Shown here one piece after another: positions 25,086-35,439 of a stretch of DNA of 64,000 nt. The position numbers and the translations under genes were made by a program. The notes beneath the pieces were generated by a model that was not told the DNA's origin, searched no databases, and saw only the letters and a list, made by a program, of their open reading frames with translations. Every line of letters starts with the position of its first letter. Position 1 is the first letter of the stretch. The DNA is from Saccharomycopsis malanga (Eukaryota; Ascomycota; Saccharomycetes; Ascoideales; Saccharomycopsidaceae), in the NCBI GenBank assembly GCA_004014935.1, contig CP025322.1, positions 2,294,001 through 2,358,000 on the forward strand, in the 5' to 3' direction.

Positions 25086-25318
25086 CCTGGACCGTGTGGC
25101 TCAGTGGTTCGTGCGTTCAGAAAAGAGAAAAAACAACCTAATAGGAACACGGGTTCGATTCCTCTACGAAGACTTTACATGCTAAACATCACAGCCTAGC
25201 CTAACTGTCTGAAACACGACCTAGACATTTTTCCAACCAACAAGATTGTGATAATCATGATTGGGCTGCCCCAGGCTCTCTTTACATGCAAAAAATGATA
25301 CCAATTAGATGATATTCT
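25086..25318 (+). mobile_element. SINE A copy with intact A and B boxes
   Basis: Best pol III promoter of the family: TGGCTCAGTGG at 25096-25106 and GGTTCGATTCC at 25153-25163, about 47 bases apart as in tRNA genes. The body continues ACATCACAGCCTAG and ACTGTCTGAAACACGACCTA. The 3' end is diverged. Confidence 0.85.
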
Positions 25319-26595
25319 GGCTATCCTATAAAAATGATCAATTTACTAATACTATGCAAGTGTCAACCATATAAAACGAACAAGTTGGGATCTTTCGCAG
25401 AATCTGGTGGTATTAACTGATATTGTGGAAAAAGGTATTATCTGCGAATTTAAATAACAGCAATGTTTCGTATTGTAACTGTAAATTTGATTATAACATG
25501 TAAATTTTGTAAATCTAATTATAACATGTATACTGTCGAGTGCTAAGATTTTCTGGAACAAATGGCTCACAGGAACCAACTGGTTTCACTTGACAAAAAA
25601 TAGATTAATCAAGGTTATCATTTGGCGGACCATTTAAGCAAACTTGCTAAAATTAGCACCCCCTAAACTTTATGAGTTGGCTGTTCAAACTCTAGTTTTT
25701 TCTCACATCTTATTTTGGACAAATAAACAAGCTTGTGCTGCGCTACATAGTATCCGGCCACATTTAGCAAGGCGAAAACGACCTACACTAATAAAGAGGT
25801 AAGTAGCTCAACAGTATACACATTATTGAAGATATTGGATTAGCGTGCAGGAGGCGTGCATAAGGAGGGGGGTGTTTGGCACGCACCTCACATGTGACTG
25901 GCAGAGTGGGAAGGATGAACTGAGCCTTTCTTTTGGGTTCTATGGGAGCGCGATTTCCTGATCAGGCTAGGAGGGCGATCTAATAGGGAAGGAGCGTTTA
26001 ATAATAGATGAAAGTGAGACGAGATTTGCAGGCCGGAAGGTACGAGGTGCAGAACGGACTGCGGGCGTGCAGGAGAGCAAAATACAAGAGGAAATAGTAG
26101 AAATGTGACAGGACAAGGCAGTTGTCAAATAAAGGAAAAATGGTATGAGCAGAAGATTGTCTGTACAGATGAGACCGGATTTGGGCAATCCAGGGATTCC
26201 GGAAGGTGTGGATATCATGTAGACAGAGAGTAGAGAGTAGAAGCATCTAGAGTGTGACATGTGCAGGACCAGCCCAGCAGGAGGTGCGTCACAGCGGCAT
26301 GGACTATATAGGCAGAGAATAAAGAGGGCAAAAGTTGGAAATATAAAGTGGATTTGTTTGTAGGCAGGGGCAGCAGGACAACCAAGCCAGTAGAGGAATT
26401 AGTCGCACAGTGGGAGTTTAGCGGCATTGTTTATTTTTTTTTATTTTTTTTTCCCAAAATTTGCCATTTTTTCCCAAAATTTCCCGAGTTGCAGCTTGGG
26501 TGGATATATTGAACAGGTCTGGGCAGTTTTGGGCAGTTTTTGGGCAGTTTTTGTGCGGATTCAGGATGTTGAGGCAGGTTTGGTGCTTTGGCAGC

Positions 26596-27825
26596 ATGAG
26601 GTTTCAAGCAGCAGTCACGGTATTGATGCTACTAGGCCTAGGGCACACGGCCACGCTTTCGTACTGTTCGACGCAGAATACCGGGGGAAACAGTGTGAAT
26701 TCGTTGTATCAGTCCAATGGGTTGTGTATCAACACTTGTTCTGGCTATGCGTTTGCCATAGTGTCGGGGAAAGACTGCTACTGTTCGAATTATGCCCCTG
26801 GGACGTCTGGCGACTCTGGCGACTGCCAGGCCGATTGTCCGGGATATCCCAGTGAAAAGTGTGCTGGCAATGGCTATTATGGCTATATCAGGATTGGGGC
26901 GCCCAGCGGCACCAGTGCTGTGTCCAGCAGCAGCAGTTCCAGCAGCAGTTTGAGCAGTTTGAGCAGTTTGAGCAGTTTGAGCAGTTTGAGCAGTTTGAGC
27001 AGTTTGAGCAGTTTGAGCAGTTTGAGCAGCAAAAGCGAGGCCAAAAGCGTAGTAATGACGACCTCGACTGCCAAACTGGCCAGTAATGGCCAGACAATCA
27101 CCTCATTGGTCGTCGTGACCCAGTCGGGGGCCAATGAAAAGACTTCTGTAGTGCGGATCACCTCTACAATCGAAGGGAGCGATTCTTCCATGAAAATAGT
27201 AACAAGCATTATCAACGATTCGTCGCTGGGCCTCCCAAGTAGTCTGATTACCAGCGAATCATCGAAAATCACATCGCCAATCGAATCTCCAACGTCATCA
27301 GCACTGGAATCGCCAACTTTGTCAGCAATTGCATCGGCAAACGCCTCCCCAACATCCAAATCGTTTTGGGACTCCCCTGGAAAAGTAGGGGGCACTTTTG
27401 CATCCGTAGGAATCATCATCCTCGTAGTATTGGCCCTATTATTGTTCATGTGTATCCGGCGGAAATACAACGCCAATAATCAGCTCATTTCCGCCAGCCA
27501 AAGTGGCATTCTCCCCGGAACCATAGATTCGGCCAACGGCTCCACATTGATGAACTCCCCAATTGCAGAGAAAAACTCCCACCGCTTCATCAGCGACGGC
27601 GACACCATCATCCCAACCTTGTTTGGAGGCGACGTGGACCAGCGATTGGATCCCGGCCAAATGTTCTACAATAACTTGGGCGTGGACGAGGAAAGTAAAA
27701 AATCCATTAGCGATGAATACGATTATTCTAGAAAGTTTTTAAGAGTAGCAAATCCCGATCTTGGGCTAAGGAGCTTTGTTTCTAAAAACAGTATTCGAGA
27801 ATCCATAATAAAGGATGAAAAGTAG
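26596..27825 (+). CDS. WSC-domain cell-wall stress sensor
   Basis: 409 aa from the ATG at 26596; an upstream in-frame ATG at 26566 would add ten residues. A signal peptide (RFQAAVTVLMLLGLGHTAT) precedes a WSC domain (about 24-100) with paired cysteines (CSTQ, GLCINTCSGYAFA, KDCYCSNYAPG, CQADCPGYPSEKCAG). Next is a Ser-rich stalk with (SSL)n encoded by a 9-bp repeat, a Ser/Thr-rich region, a membrane segment (about 264-287) and a cytoplasmic tail with KFLRVANPD, like the conserved C-terminal VVNPD element of Wsc proteins. Such sensors sit in the plasma membrane, signal through Rom2-Rho1 to the wall-integrity kinase path, and bend via the O-mannosylated stalk. Which of WSC1-4 it matches is not clear. 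Confidence 0.93.
   Translation: MRFQAAVTVLMLLGLGHTATLSYCSTQNTGGNSVNSLYQSNGLCINTCSGYAFAIVSGKDCYCSNYAPGTSGDSGDCQADCPGYPSEKCAGNGYYGYIRIGAPSGTSAVSSSSSSSSSLSSLSSLSSLSSLSSLSSLSSLSSLSSKSEAKSVVMTTSTAKLASNGQTITSLVVVTQSGANEKTSVVRITSTIEGSDSSMKIVTSIINDSSLGLPSSLITSESSKITSPIESPTSSALESPTLSAIASANASPTSKSFWDSPGKVGGTFASVGIIILVVLALLLFMCIRRKYNANNQLISASQSGILPGTIDSANGSTLMNSPIAEKNSHRFISDGDTIIPTLFGGDVDQRLDPGQMFYNNLGVDEESKKSISDEYDYSRKFLRVANPDLGLRSFVSKNSIRESIIKDEK
26945..27031 (+). repeat. 9-bp coding repeat (AGCAGTTTG)n in the WSC stalk
   Basis: About ten in-frame copies encode SSLSSL. Because the unit is a multiple of three, copy number changes keep the frame and alter stalk length. Other frames of this tract give spurious (EQF)n and Cys/Asn-rich peptides. 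Confidence 0.9.
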
Positions 27826-27849
27826 GGGGGTTTGTTTGATTATTCGTTT

Positions 27850-28210
27850 TGGTTGTATGGTTTGTTGGTTGGTGTACTTTGTTGGTTGTATGATTTATTG
27901 GTTGGCTGTGCAATTTACAATTGGTTGGTTGTACAAATTACATTTGGTTGGTTGTACAAATTACATTTGGTTGGTTGTACAAATTACATTTGGTTGGTTG
28001 TACAATTTCCAATTGGTTGTTTCTACAAATTACAATTGGTCATTTGCACAGTTTACAATTAATTGTTTGCACAATTTACAATTAATTGTTTCTATAGTTT
28101 AAAATTGGTCATTTCTATACTTTACAACCAACCAATTCTACAACCCTCAACCATCCATTTTACAACCCTCAACCATCCATTCTACAACACTCAACCATCC
28201 ACTCTCTGTC
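27850..28210 (+). repeat. Degenerate 23-bp minisatellite after the WSC gene
   Basis: Units of GGTTGGTTGTACAAATTAC plus TTT; four are almost identical at 27920-28010, and the rest decay on both sides, ending in ACAACCCTCAACCATCC units. It begins about 25 bp after the WSC stop codon, so it is probably transcribed as 3' UTR. Confidence 0.8.
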
Positions 28211-28525
28211 TAATTAACATAGATTTTTATCCCATCTTTACAGTGTCGTGCTTTGTTCCTTTTTTTCGTTAAATCCGTCATGTTTGTTTAATCTTTATTT
28301 CTCATTGGTAACAATGAGGCCAAATTCTTGGTATGCTATGCCACAATTTGTTTTGCTTCGTTTATTTCGTCCTGGTTTTCTTCTTTTTTATAAACTTTTT
28401 CACTTTTGCTGTGATTTGTCGTATTTTCTTCATTTTACATTGGTTTTATCAATAAATATTGTTAACAATACCTTGAATAGATCACACAAGTGATCGTAAA
28501 AGAATTCCTGGCATTTTATAAAGCA

Positions 28526-29160
28526 AAAGACCTGCCAGAAGGATATGTTGGCTGGTAAAAGTTTAGAAAATGATCTAAAAATGATAAATTGGCTGATATT
28601 GGTGGAAAATGATCTAAGAATGATTTGGCTGATATTGGTCTGCAAAACGGTATAAAAAGGAAAAATTGGCAGGTAAAATTCCAGAAAACGACCTACGAAT
28701 GATGATTTGGCTGATTTTGGTCTGCAAAACGGCTTAAGAAGGATAAATTAGCTGGAAATAGTCTAGAAAACGGTTCAACAAGGATAATTTGGCTGATATT
28801 GGTCTGGAAAACGGTTTAAAAGCAAAATCTGGCTGATGTTAGTCCAAAAAGCAATCTAGAAAGATAAATTGGCTGATAGCAATCTACAAGAAGTTAAAAA
28901 GACCCGACAAAAGGATAATTTAGCTGATAGTAGTCTAGAAACGACCCAAGAAGGATACCTTGCAAAAAGTAGTCCAGAAAATGACGCACAGGTTCGATTC
29001 CTACACCAACAGTTTTGATTCGCTACTTTTTATAATGCCCAACATCACAGACTGGTACAACTGTCTGAAACAGAGACCAACGTGTTTACTTGCCAACCCA
29101 TCAATTGTTCAGGAAAAATACGGTGGCCAACATATATTGACTGGGACGTGACTCGGTAAA
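28526..29160 (+). mobile_element. SINE A-like element with strongly expanded internal module
   Basis: About eleven imperfect modules of about 40 bp (28530-28975; GGCTGATATTGGTCTAGAAA, ACGGTTTAAAAAGGATAAAT), then AGGTTCGATTCC (B box, 28988-28999), a body (TTCGCTACTTTTTATAATGC, ACATCACAGACTGG, ACTGTCTGAAACAG) and a diverged end. No clear head was found. Confidence 0.7.
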
Positions 29161-29190
29161 ACTTCAAGGAAAACTCAAGAATATCACCTT

Positions 29191-29260
29191 AATAATAATC
29201 TTCTCACCCTTGATCCTTAGGCCTTTTTCTCTTCTCCAAGAGCACTGAGCCATCTGGCGA
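29191..29260 (-). mobile_element. SINE A short form, head
   Basis: AATAATAATC, CTCACCCTTGATCCTTAGGC, CTTCTCCAAGAGCACTGAGC and CATCTGGC; resembles the short form at 18733-18850. Confidence 0.7.
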
Positions 29261-29738
29261 CATAACATTCAGATATTGTAATGTTAAAATCGATTTGTAT
29301 TGAAGTTGAAACATAACTGACAATAAAAAAGCATACAACTAAATAAAGGAGCAATTCCGGTCTCAAATAGTGCTTAGGACAATGATATGCCTAAAAAGGT
29401 AATCACAGGATCTAGACAATAATGTAGACTCAGAAGTATACCGAAACAAGTGGCTATGAGTGTCATTGAAAAGTAGCCAGTGATAATTAATAAATGAAGC
29501 AATAAGGGCAGTTGTAAGCAGAATGTGACCATCAAAAGGTACTTGGACAGCTCATTTAAATGTGATGTGGCCTTCTTATTATTATCTCGTCACAACTGCT
29601 TATCAATGACATGTCTTTCTAATATTATCCACAACAATCCTAATCTCATAGACAAATCAATTCTACAGATATTATCTCTCATAAATTACTCAGCAACCCT
29701 TTTTATTTTTGCTATGCACTTGGCAACAAATGCACATA

Positions 29739-30620
29739 TTAATTGCCAAAATATACCCTCGAAAAGTACAGATAAGCTCTCTTTTTAACAAGAGTATGCC
29801 TATATGCCTTACTATTACCAAGTGGCCAAGTTGGTTGGGCCATGCGCCACGCTAAAATAGTGTGGCGTTCCTTACTTTGGGTTTTGGGACTCGATTCGCG
29901 CTCTCGCCGTTTTGAAGTGATCATCAAAGGTTTTATTGAATTAAGTCAGCATTATCCTGGCTATTTTGATTTAAAAACCTTACACTGAAATTTCAAATTT
30001 TCTCTACAAATTATAATACTATTTTTATCAAAAAGCTGTAGACACACACATAAATATTTGATATAACGGAAAATTGCCAATTTTTCCATAAATTTCATTC
30101 TTTTAAATCATAATCTAGAGTCTTTACAGCAAAGCAAAGCGTACAAAAAATATATTTTCGTACTCTTTAAATTATTCGGTTTTATATTATGTACTTTGTT
30201 TTGATATTTGTCTTTTACATATTATTCAATAGTGAAAAAGTATCATTATATTGAAAATAACACATAATTTGTTGAAAACCGTGTGCCACACCTTTCAGAG
30301 AGATTACATTTATTTCCTGACGTTAATTCGTAGTTTTTCATTGCTTTCTTCAGAATTTGAATGAGTTTGATTCCAAGGAAAAGAGAATTTCAAGGGCTAA
30401 AAAAGGTGGAGTTTATTATACCTTCTTAGAAGAACTTATATTTGACCATAATCATTACTTATTGTCAAACTAACATATTTCAACTTCCGCTATAGATTGA
30501 ATATTTTCTGGGGCTCGTTAATACGTAAGGTGCATATCAATAAGCTTTATATATCTCTGTTTACGGAAATCCGTTTTTTAAAAAGGTTTATTTGAATTTA
30601 CATACATTATAAGATCTAAA
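29739..30620 (+). mobile_element. Family B element, near full length
   Basis: TTGCCAAAATATACCCTCGA, GCCTTACTATTACCAAGTGG, TGGCCAAGTTGGTTGGGCCA, GGGACTCGATTCGCGCTCTC and the long AT-rich body. A block before it (29525-29738) resembles 35338-35439, before another B copy, so the element may extend further 5'. Confidence 0.8.
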
Positions 30621-30712
30621 ATTTCTTAATTTAGATTATCATTTATACTCACCATTCTTGGCCTTTAAATTTGAAGAATATTTGAGCAATCAATTGGCCG
30701 AATAGCAGCATT

Positions 30713-30765
30713 AATAATAATAGTAATATTTCGAACCCAGTAAATATCAGTTCTGTTTTACAATA
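30713..30765 (-). mobile_element. SINE A 3' fragment
   Basis: AATAATAATAGTAATATTTC, GAACCCAGTAAATATCAGTT. Confidence 0.65.
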
Positions 30766-31190
30766 ATTGATGTGATTGATAACTACAATATTTAATGTTC
30801 TCAGCTATCTATCAATTTGGCTTCTATCCATTTTATTGTTCGATTTTTTACTTACTCAACTGTTTGAATATAAATCTAATCAGCTATTGAGCTATTTTAT
30901 GTTGTCCAATTCATAATATTTACTCACATTATCTATTTTTGGCTTTTTTAAATGGACACATTGAAATTGATATCAAGTGATATTTAAATCATTCTTTTCA
31001 TGGATGTATGATCGTATCTGATGATTAACATCGCATTTTTAACAATGATAGAGAAATCATCATAATTCGATTGTTAAATGGCTGAAAAAAATATGATATC
31101 TGCGAAATGTTTTTAAAATACAAAAAAATTCGCCCATAACATTGATTTCCAACTCTCTAACTGATTCAATTGATAGAAATTAACAAAAAT
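30766..31190. other. AT-rich spacer
   Basis: No gene or repeat recognised between a SINE A fragment and the 10-bp array. Confidence 0.4.
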
Positions 31191-31460
31191 TGATTAAAAT
31201 TGACTAAAATTGATTAAAATTGATTAAAATTGATTAAAATTGATTAAAATTGATTAAAATTGATTAAAATTGATTAAAATTGATTAAAATTGATTAAAAT
31301 TGATTAAAATTGATTAAAATTGATTAAAATTGATTAAAATTGATTAAAATTGATTAAAATTGATTAAAATTGATTAAAATTGATTAAAATTGATTAAAAT
31401 TGATTAAAATTGATAAAACTTGATAAAACTTGATAAAACTTGATAAAACTTGATAAAAAC
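31191..31460. repeat. 10-bp minisatellite TGATTAAAAT / TGATAAAACT
   Basis: 27 units in strict 10-bp register: 22 of TGATTAAAAT (one TGACTAAAAT) followed by five of TGATAAAACT. A-runs recur once per helical turn. It lies just after the OST5 stop codon (OST5 is on the minus strand). Confidence 0.97.
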
Positions 31461-31578
31461 CATCAAAAACCAAACAATCCCTACAGTCTTACTCAAAATA
31501 TCAACATACATTCCAAGTTCATTACATATTCCACCTCCTTCGACCCTCCAGAGCCCAAAACAACAAACATGTCACCAT

Positions 31579-31851
31579 TTAAGCATACACTCCTACCGAA
31601 TTAGATAAGAATATCACGCCTACGCCAAACGCTGCACTCGCAGCCAAACTAAAAACGACATACTTGGCATTGTTAACAAGCCCACTACTGCCAGATACAT
31701 TATCTTTAGGTATCAACACATTTAGAAACATAAATACTACTGAAATGGAAATAAGAACAAATGCAAGCCATTGATGGTTTGCAAGAGGAACTGCAGCACT
31801 GTACTTCTGCGCCTCATTAAACTCTGCTAACAAATCCTTATACCCACTCAT
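31579..31851 (-). CDS. OST5: Oligosaccharyltransferase subunit Ost5
   Basis: 90 aa (86 in S. cerevisiae). Two membrane segments (about 28-46 and 63-86) flank a short loop. The end LSNSVGVYA matches the yeast Ost5 end FASNSFGVYV (from memory), and the N-terminus YKDLLAEFNEAQ matches YEQLYKEFH. Ost5 is a small subunit of the ER oligosaccharyltransferase and pairs with Ost1. It starts at ATG 31851, with no intron. It is divergent from RIM101 over 662 bp with three Reb1-type sites. Confidence 0.88.
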   Translation of the reverse strand: MSGYKDLLAEFNEAQKYSAAVPLANHQWLAFVLISISVVFMFLNVLIPKDNVSGSSGLVNNAKYVVFSLAASAAFGVGVIFLSNSVGVYA

Positions 31852-32513
31852 TTTGATTGTTTCTTCCCAATCAACTCCACTTGTTTATCCACACACTACT
31901 TTTACCAAAAGGCCACCATACTTAAAGAAACTTGCCCCCACTTTGACACCCTGTTTTATTCGGTAAAACCAGACTGAAAAATACACATCACGTGATATTT
32001 ATATTGTTACCCGGACTAAAAAATATACTATGGGCCGGGTAAACTAAAATATGTAGTATTATGCGCACTACTGCATGTATGTAACCATATTGTACGCGGG
32101 TAACCATTAATATCTCGGCAAAGTTTCTTGGTACATACCTGATGTATCAGGACGCACGTGGGCGTATCACATGGTTTTTCCCTTATTAAGCTTTAAAACT
32201 GGCCGCCAGAATCCCTATAGAAACAAATTACCCCCACCAGCGTCTCTTAACCACCCATGGTGGATGTGCTTCTTGGCGGCAGCAAAAGAGGGGTTTTATG
32301 ATGCTTCCTGTGCTGCCAGGCGCAGCTGGCGTGTGCTCACAGGTATGCATTTGCATTTTGCATAATACAACATATATTTATATATATAAAGCCTCACGCA
32401 GGGTTGCTTGTTTTTCTCTTGCGTTTCCCACCTGCAGTTTCCCAAGTCACGTTCTCCCCTCTTTTGGCTATTTAAATTTTCTGGTTTTTTTTTAAAAAAA
32501 AAACAAGTTTCTA
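31852..32513. promoter_or_regulatory. Divergent promoter OST5/RIM101 with Reb1-type and Rim101-type sites
   Basis: TTACCCGG at 32007-32014, CCGGGTAA at 32035-32042 and CGGGTAA at 32097-32103 match the Reb1 consensus. CACGTG is at 31989-31994. CTTGGC (32272) and GCCAGG (32316) fit the GCCARG site bound by Rim101/PacC, which would allow self-regulation; this is inference. Confidence 0.5.
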
Positions 32514-34526
32514 ATGGACATCAAACCAACTTACGCCTCTTACACACTTCCGACTATTCGGTCTTCTGACTTTATGAGCAGCCATACTGACATTCCAAGG
32601 TCGGATTACTATTCCGGCCAGACGCACACTCAGATGCCCACGCAGATGCACACGCAGATGCACACGCACAGCGCAACAGACAATAGTACTGCACAGTTGA
32701 CGCCTCCTGCAGATACCAAATCGTCTATCGACCTGTCCTATTCGAGTTCGGTATCACCCAAATCCGAGTCGTCTTCAGTCTCTTCCACAGGGTCTTATGG
32801 CGCTTCCCCTAAGTATCAGGCCAAAAGCGGCTCTACTGATTACTCAAATGGGACATTTTATCAAAAGAGCAAAAGTTTTAGCAGCAACAAGCCGCCAGCC
32901 AGCAGCATTCCTCCTTTGCTAACGCCATCTATTGCGACATCCCAATCCGGTATTCCATCTTTCAAGTCAATGTTGGAGAAACCGAACTTGCCGGCCACTT
33001 CCCTAGATGGCAAGATTTTTAACGAAACGAGAAAGTTGGCGCTTCCTGGTGCGCCTGCAGCTGCAGCTGCAACGTTACCTGCATTGCCTTCAATTTCACA
33101 GTCGATACAAGAACAAGACTTGGCTGCTGTGTTGGGTGGCAACAACAGCAACAACAACAACAACAGCGACAGCAACAACAGCGGCAGAAGACCTGCTGAT
33201 GCAGAAAATGTGCAGAAAGGTGAAAAGGGTCCTTTGGTATGTAAATGGGAGAATTGCAGCAACATGTATGACACTGCAGAGTCGTTGTACCGGCATTTAT
33301 GCGACAAGCATGTTGGGAGAAAATGCAACAGAAATTTGAACCTTACTTGCCGTTGGGACACTTGCAAGGTCCAGACAATCAAGCGAGACCACATTACGTC
33401 TCATTTACGAGTACATGTACCTTTGAAACCATTTGGATGTCAAAACTGCGGCAAGAAGTTCAAAAGACCTCAGGATTTGAAGAAGCACATGAAGACGCAT
33501 GCGGACGACATGCGCAGTTACACTGCAGCGGGCATGGGTCTTTATGCGGGAAATGCAATGCCTGCAGGCGGCAACACTGCAATGAACCTAAGCGGCATGG
33601 AATTCAATTCGTTTGATAATTATCTTTTCAACAACAATATGCGCAACATGTATCCTCTGCATCCAGAGTACATGGATTCTACCGCTGGTCTCTATGGCAA
33701 CGGCGGGGTGGCATCATCATATAGTGTTGGCAATGACATGTATGCGCATGTAGATGACAGCAGAAAAAGAAAACCTACAGGTGAGCTTATTTCCAGTTTC
33801 TATGACGATATAAAAAGATCTAAAATGTCATCTAGTTACAACATTGACATTGCGTCAAAATTGTCTCATTTGGACGGTACTTTACGAGGTGCAGATTATA
33901 CATTGCCGCCGCTTTATAATGGTAACTGCATCTCCACTAATAATGCATATCCACCACCAATGAGAGGCATCAACACCCTCAATTTCAAGTCCTCCGAATT
34001 ACTCGAAGCAGACAAGTTCTTCAAACAGTTGTCGTCTTCTATCGACCTGCAGATCAATTATAAAAATACTCCTGCACACCCCCTTGAAGTCGGTACTGCA
34101 GGCCAAATGTTCAACAACAGCATGCATATGGTTGCTAATAACAACCAGTTGTATCCTGCAGTGTCTAACAACACCAATGCATCGCATTACCCACAAATCG
34201 GGTCTAGATTCACATTTGATAACGTTAGACGCTACAATGTCGGCATCAACCAAAAAACTAGCAAAGTCGACACTTGTAATCTGCAGGACGACGCAGGTGT
34301 CACGCTGTCAGATGCAGGCGATGATATTAATGAGATGATGAACAAGTTGTCTATTTCTCTGGAACAGGGAGAATCAACTACAAGTTGCACTTTGCAGAGA
34401 CATAAGGAGCTTGTTGACTCGATCTGCGAGTGGATTACGCACGCTTTGCAGGAATCCCAAGAGCTGAAGACCAACAATGGCTTAGATAAGCCAAAGAGAT
34501 TGTATCCTACTATTTCTGCCCACTGA
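32514..34526 (+). CDS. RIM101: pH-response zinc-finger transcription factor Rim101/PacC
   Basis: 670 aa. Three C2H2 fingers lie at about 241-329: [20 protein letters not shown], then [20 protein letters not shown], then [18 protein letters not shown]. They are diagnostic of the PacC/Rim101 family. The N-terminus is Ser-rich with a [13 protein letters not shown] repeat and a polyAsn stretch just before the fingers. The C-terminal part (about 610-650) is acidic with ISLEQGE and LVDSICEWI, where family members are processed by Rim13 in alkaline conditions. It acts in the nucleus as an alkaline-pH regulator. The start is ATG 32514, the first in frame, with no intron. The gene is notably rich in TGCA words, as is DNF3. 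Confidence 0.95.
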   Translation: MDIKPTYASYTLPTIRSSDFMSSHTDIPRSDYYSGQTHTQMPTQMHTQMHTHSATDNSTAQLTPPADTKSSIDLSYSSSVSPKSESSSVSSTGSYGASPKYQAKSGSTDYSNGTFYQKSKSFSSNKPPASSIPPLLTPSIATSQSGIPSFKSMLEKPNLPATSLDGKIFNETRKLALPGAPAAAAATLPALPSISQSIQEQDLAAVLGGNNSNNNNNSDSNNSGRRPADAENVQKGEKGPLVCKWENCSNMYDTAESLYRHLCDKHVGRKCNRNLNLTCRWDTCKVQTIKRDHITSHLRVHVPLKPFGCQNCGKKFKRPQDLKKHMKTHADDMRSYTAAGMGLYAGNAMPAGGNTAMNLSGMEFNSFDNYLFNNNMRNMYPLHPEYMDSTAGLYGNGGVASSYSVGNDMYAHVDDSRKRKPTGELISSFYDDIKRSKMSSSYNIDIASKLSHLDGTLRGADYTLPPLYNGNCISTNNAYPPPMRGINTLNFKSSELLEADKFFKQLSSSIDLQINYKNTPAHPLEVGTAGQMFNNSMHMVANNNQLYPAVSNNTNASHYPQIGSRFTFDNVRRYNVGINQKTSKVDTCNLQDDAGVTLSDAGDDINEMMNKLSISLEQGESTTSCTLQRHKELVDSICEWITHALQESQELKTNNGLDKPKRLYPTISAH

Positions 34527-35101
34527 GTGTTGTTTTTTGGATTTTTTTTGGATTGTTTATTGTGTTTTTGCTCTATTTTTTATATGGAATGTTTATGGTA
34601 GTCTTTGATTGGTTTATTATTTGTTATTTATGAAAGTGAATATTTTTTTTGTCAATTTTAACAGTTCTTTTTGGTTTTTGACTGGTTTGTAACAATTTTG
34701 AGCCGCCTAGAATATTTACATTGTTTAATTGTAGGAAATATCAGCTTGTATTGTGAGTTTTGTTAGTTTATTTAATTATTACAGCCAAAAAAGAGGTTGG
34801 AAACTGGCGTGGCGTAGTTGAAGTGGTTATGAGTGCTGGGAGTTTTTTTGATATTTGTGGTGGCCTTGGTTCGACTTTGGTTGTTTGCATTTTGAGGAGA
34901 GTTTATTGGTTCTGACGTTTCATTATTGATTGTTATATTAATTTGCTGATTATTTTTTTTTTGTAATTTTTTTTCATGCTAATTAATATTTTTTAACATT
35001 TTGTTTACTTTTTTTATCATTTTATTCAATATTTTATTCAATATCAATATTTTTATCAATTTCTTTCAATTATTGCCAGTTTAATTTAAAATATGTATAA
35101 A
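34527..35101. other. 3' flank of RIM101
   Basis: T-rich, no gene. A stretch at 34800-34885 has tRNA-like words (TGGCGTAGTTG, GGTTCGACTT) but no foldable tRNA. Confidence 0.4.
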
Positions 35102-35246
35102 TGCTGGTGAAACTCTAGATGCATTTAGGCTAAAGAACTGCCTTTAGCATCCTTATGCTATTTTAGGCTTCTTTTATCCTTTTATATAGTTAGTTACGTT
35201 TCATCCATTCTCCGTTCGATACAAATCCAACTGCCTAATATTAACA
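35102..35246 (-). mobile_element. Solo LTR-like fossil fragment
   Basis: Same ends and TATA region as the LTR-like sequence at 45349-45640. Old, shortened. Confidence 0.45.
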
Positions 35247-35272
35247 TGTGTTTGTTGAATGGGTAAAGCAAG

Positions 35273-35345
35273 CCAAAAGATCTAGCAGGATAGTTTAGTG
35301 GATAATACTCTGGAACAGGCATTGGGGAAAGGATTTATGATGACC
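35273..35345 (+). mobile_element. SINE A module fragment
   Basis: GCAGGATAGTTTAGTGGATA then ATACTC, with GATGACCAAAAGG, as in the body of other copies. Confidence 0.55.
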
Positions 35346-35439
35346 AAAAGGTACTTGAGCAGCTCATTTCAAGGCTTAGTATCTCTCAAAATTACTCACT
35401 ATCCGCTCTTATCTCTGCCCATGAAAATAGCAATTATTG

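Larger units (their letters stand above)
23855..26595. other. Intergenic region before the WSC gene
   Basis: 2.7 kb. It carries family B copy 24110-24595, the 10-bp array 24601-24750, SINE A copies 24816-24963 and 25086-25318, and the promoter of the WSC gene. Just upstream of that gene are TTCCCAAAATTT twice (26450-26484) and GGGCAGTTTT three times (26520-26550). The open frames at 25960-26430 on the minus strand do not look like a conserved protein. Confidence 0.55.

Noticed and set aside
26859-27097. (EQF)n and Cys/Asn-rich frames over the WSC gene
   Set aside because: Alternative frames of the 9-bp stalk repeat; the WSC frame has the domain evidence.
28000-28110. Plus-strand frames rich in Trp, Leu and Tyr (27815-28102)
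   Set aside because: They arise from the 23-bp repeat; there is no start context or conserved pattern.
27850-28210. CRISPR-like array after the WSC gene
   Set aside because: A eukaryotic tandem minisatellite without unique spacers.
34798-34890. tRNA-like stretch with TGGCGTAGTTG and GGTTCGACTT after RIM101
   Set aside because: The A box has two extra bases, and the acceptor and anticodon arms do not pair; at best a tRNA relic.
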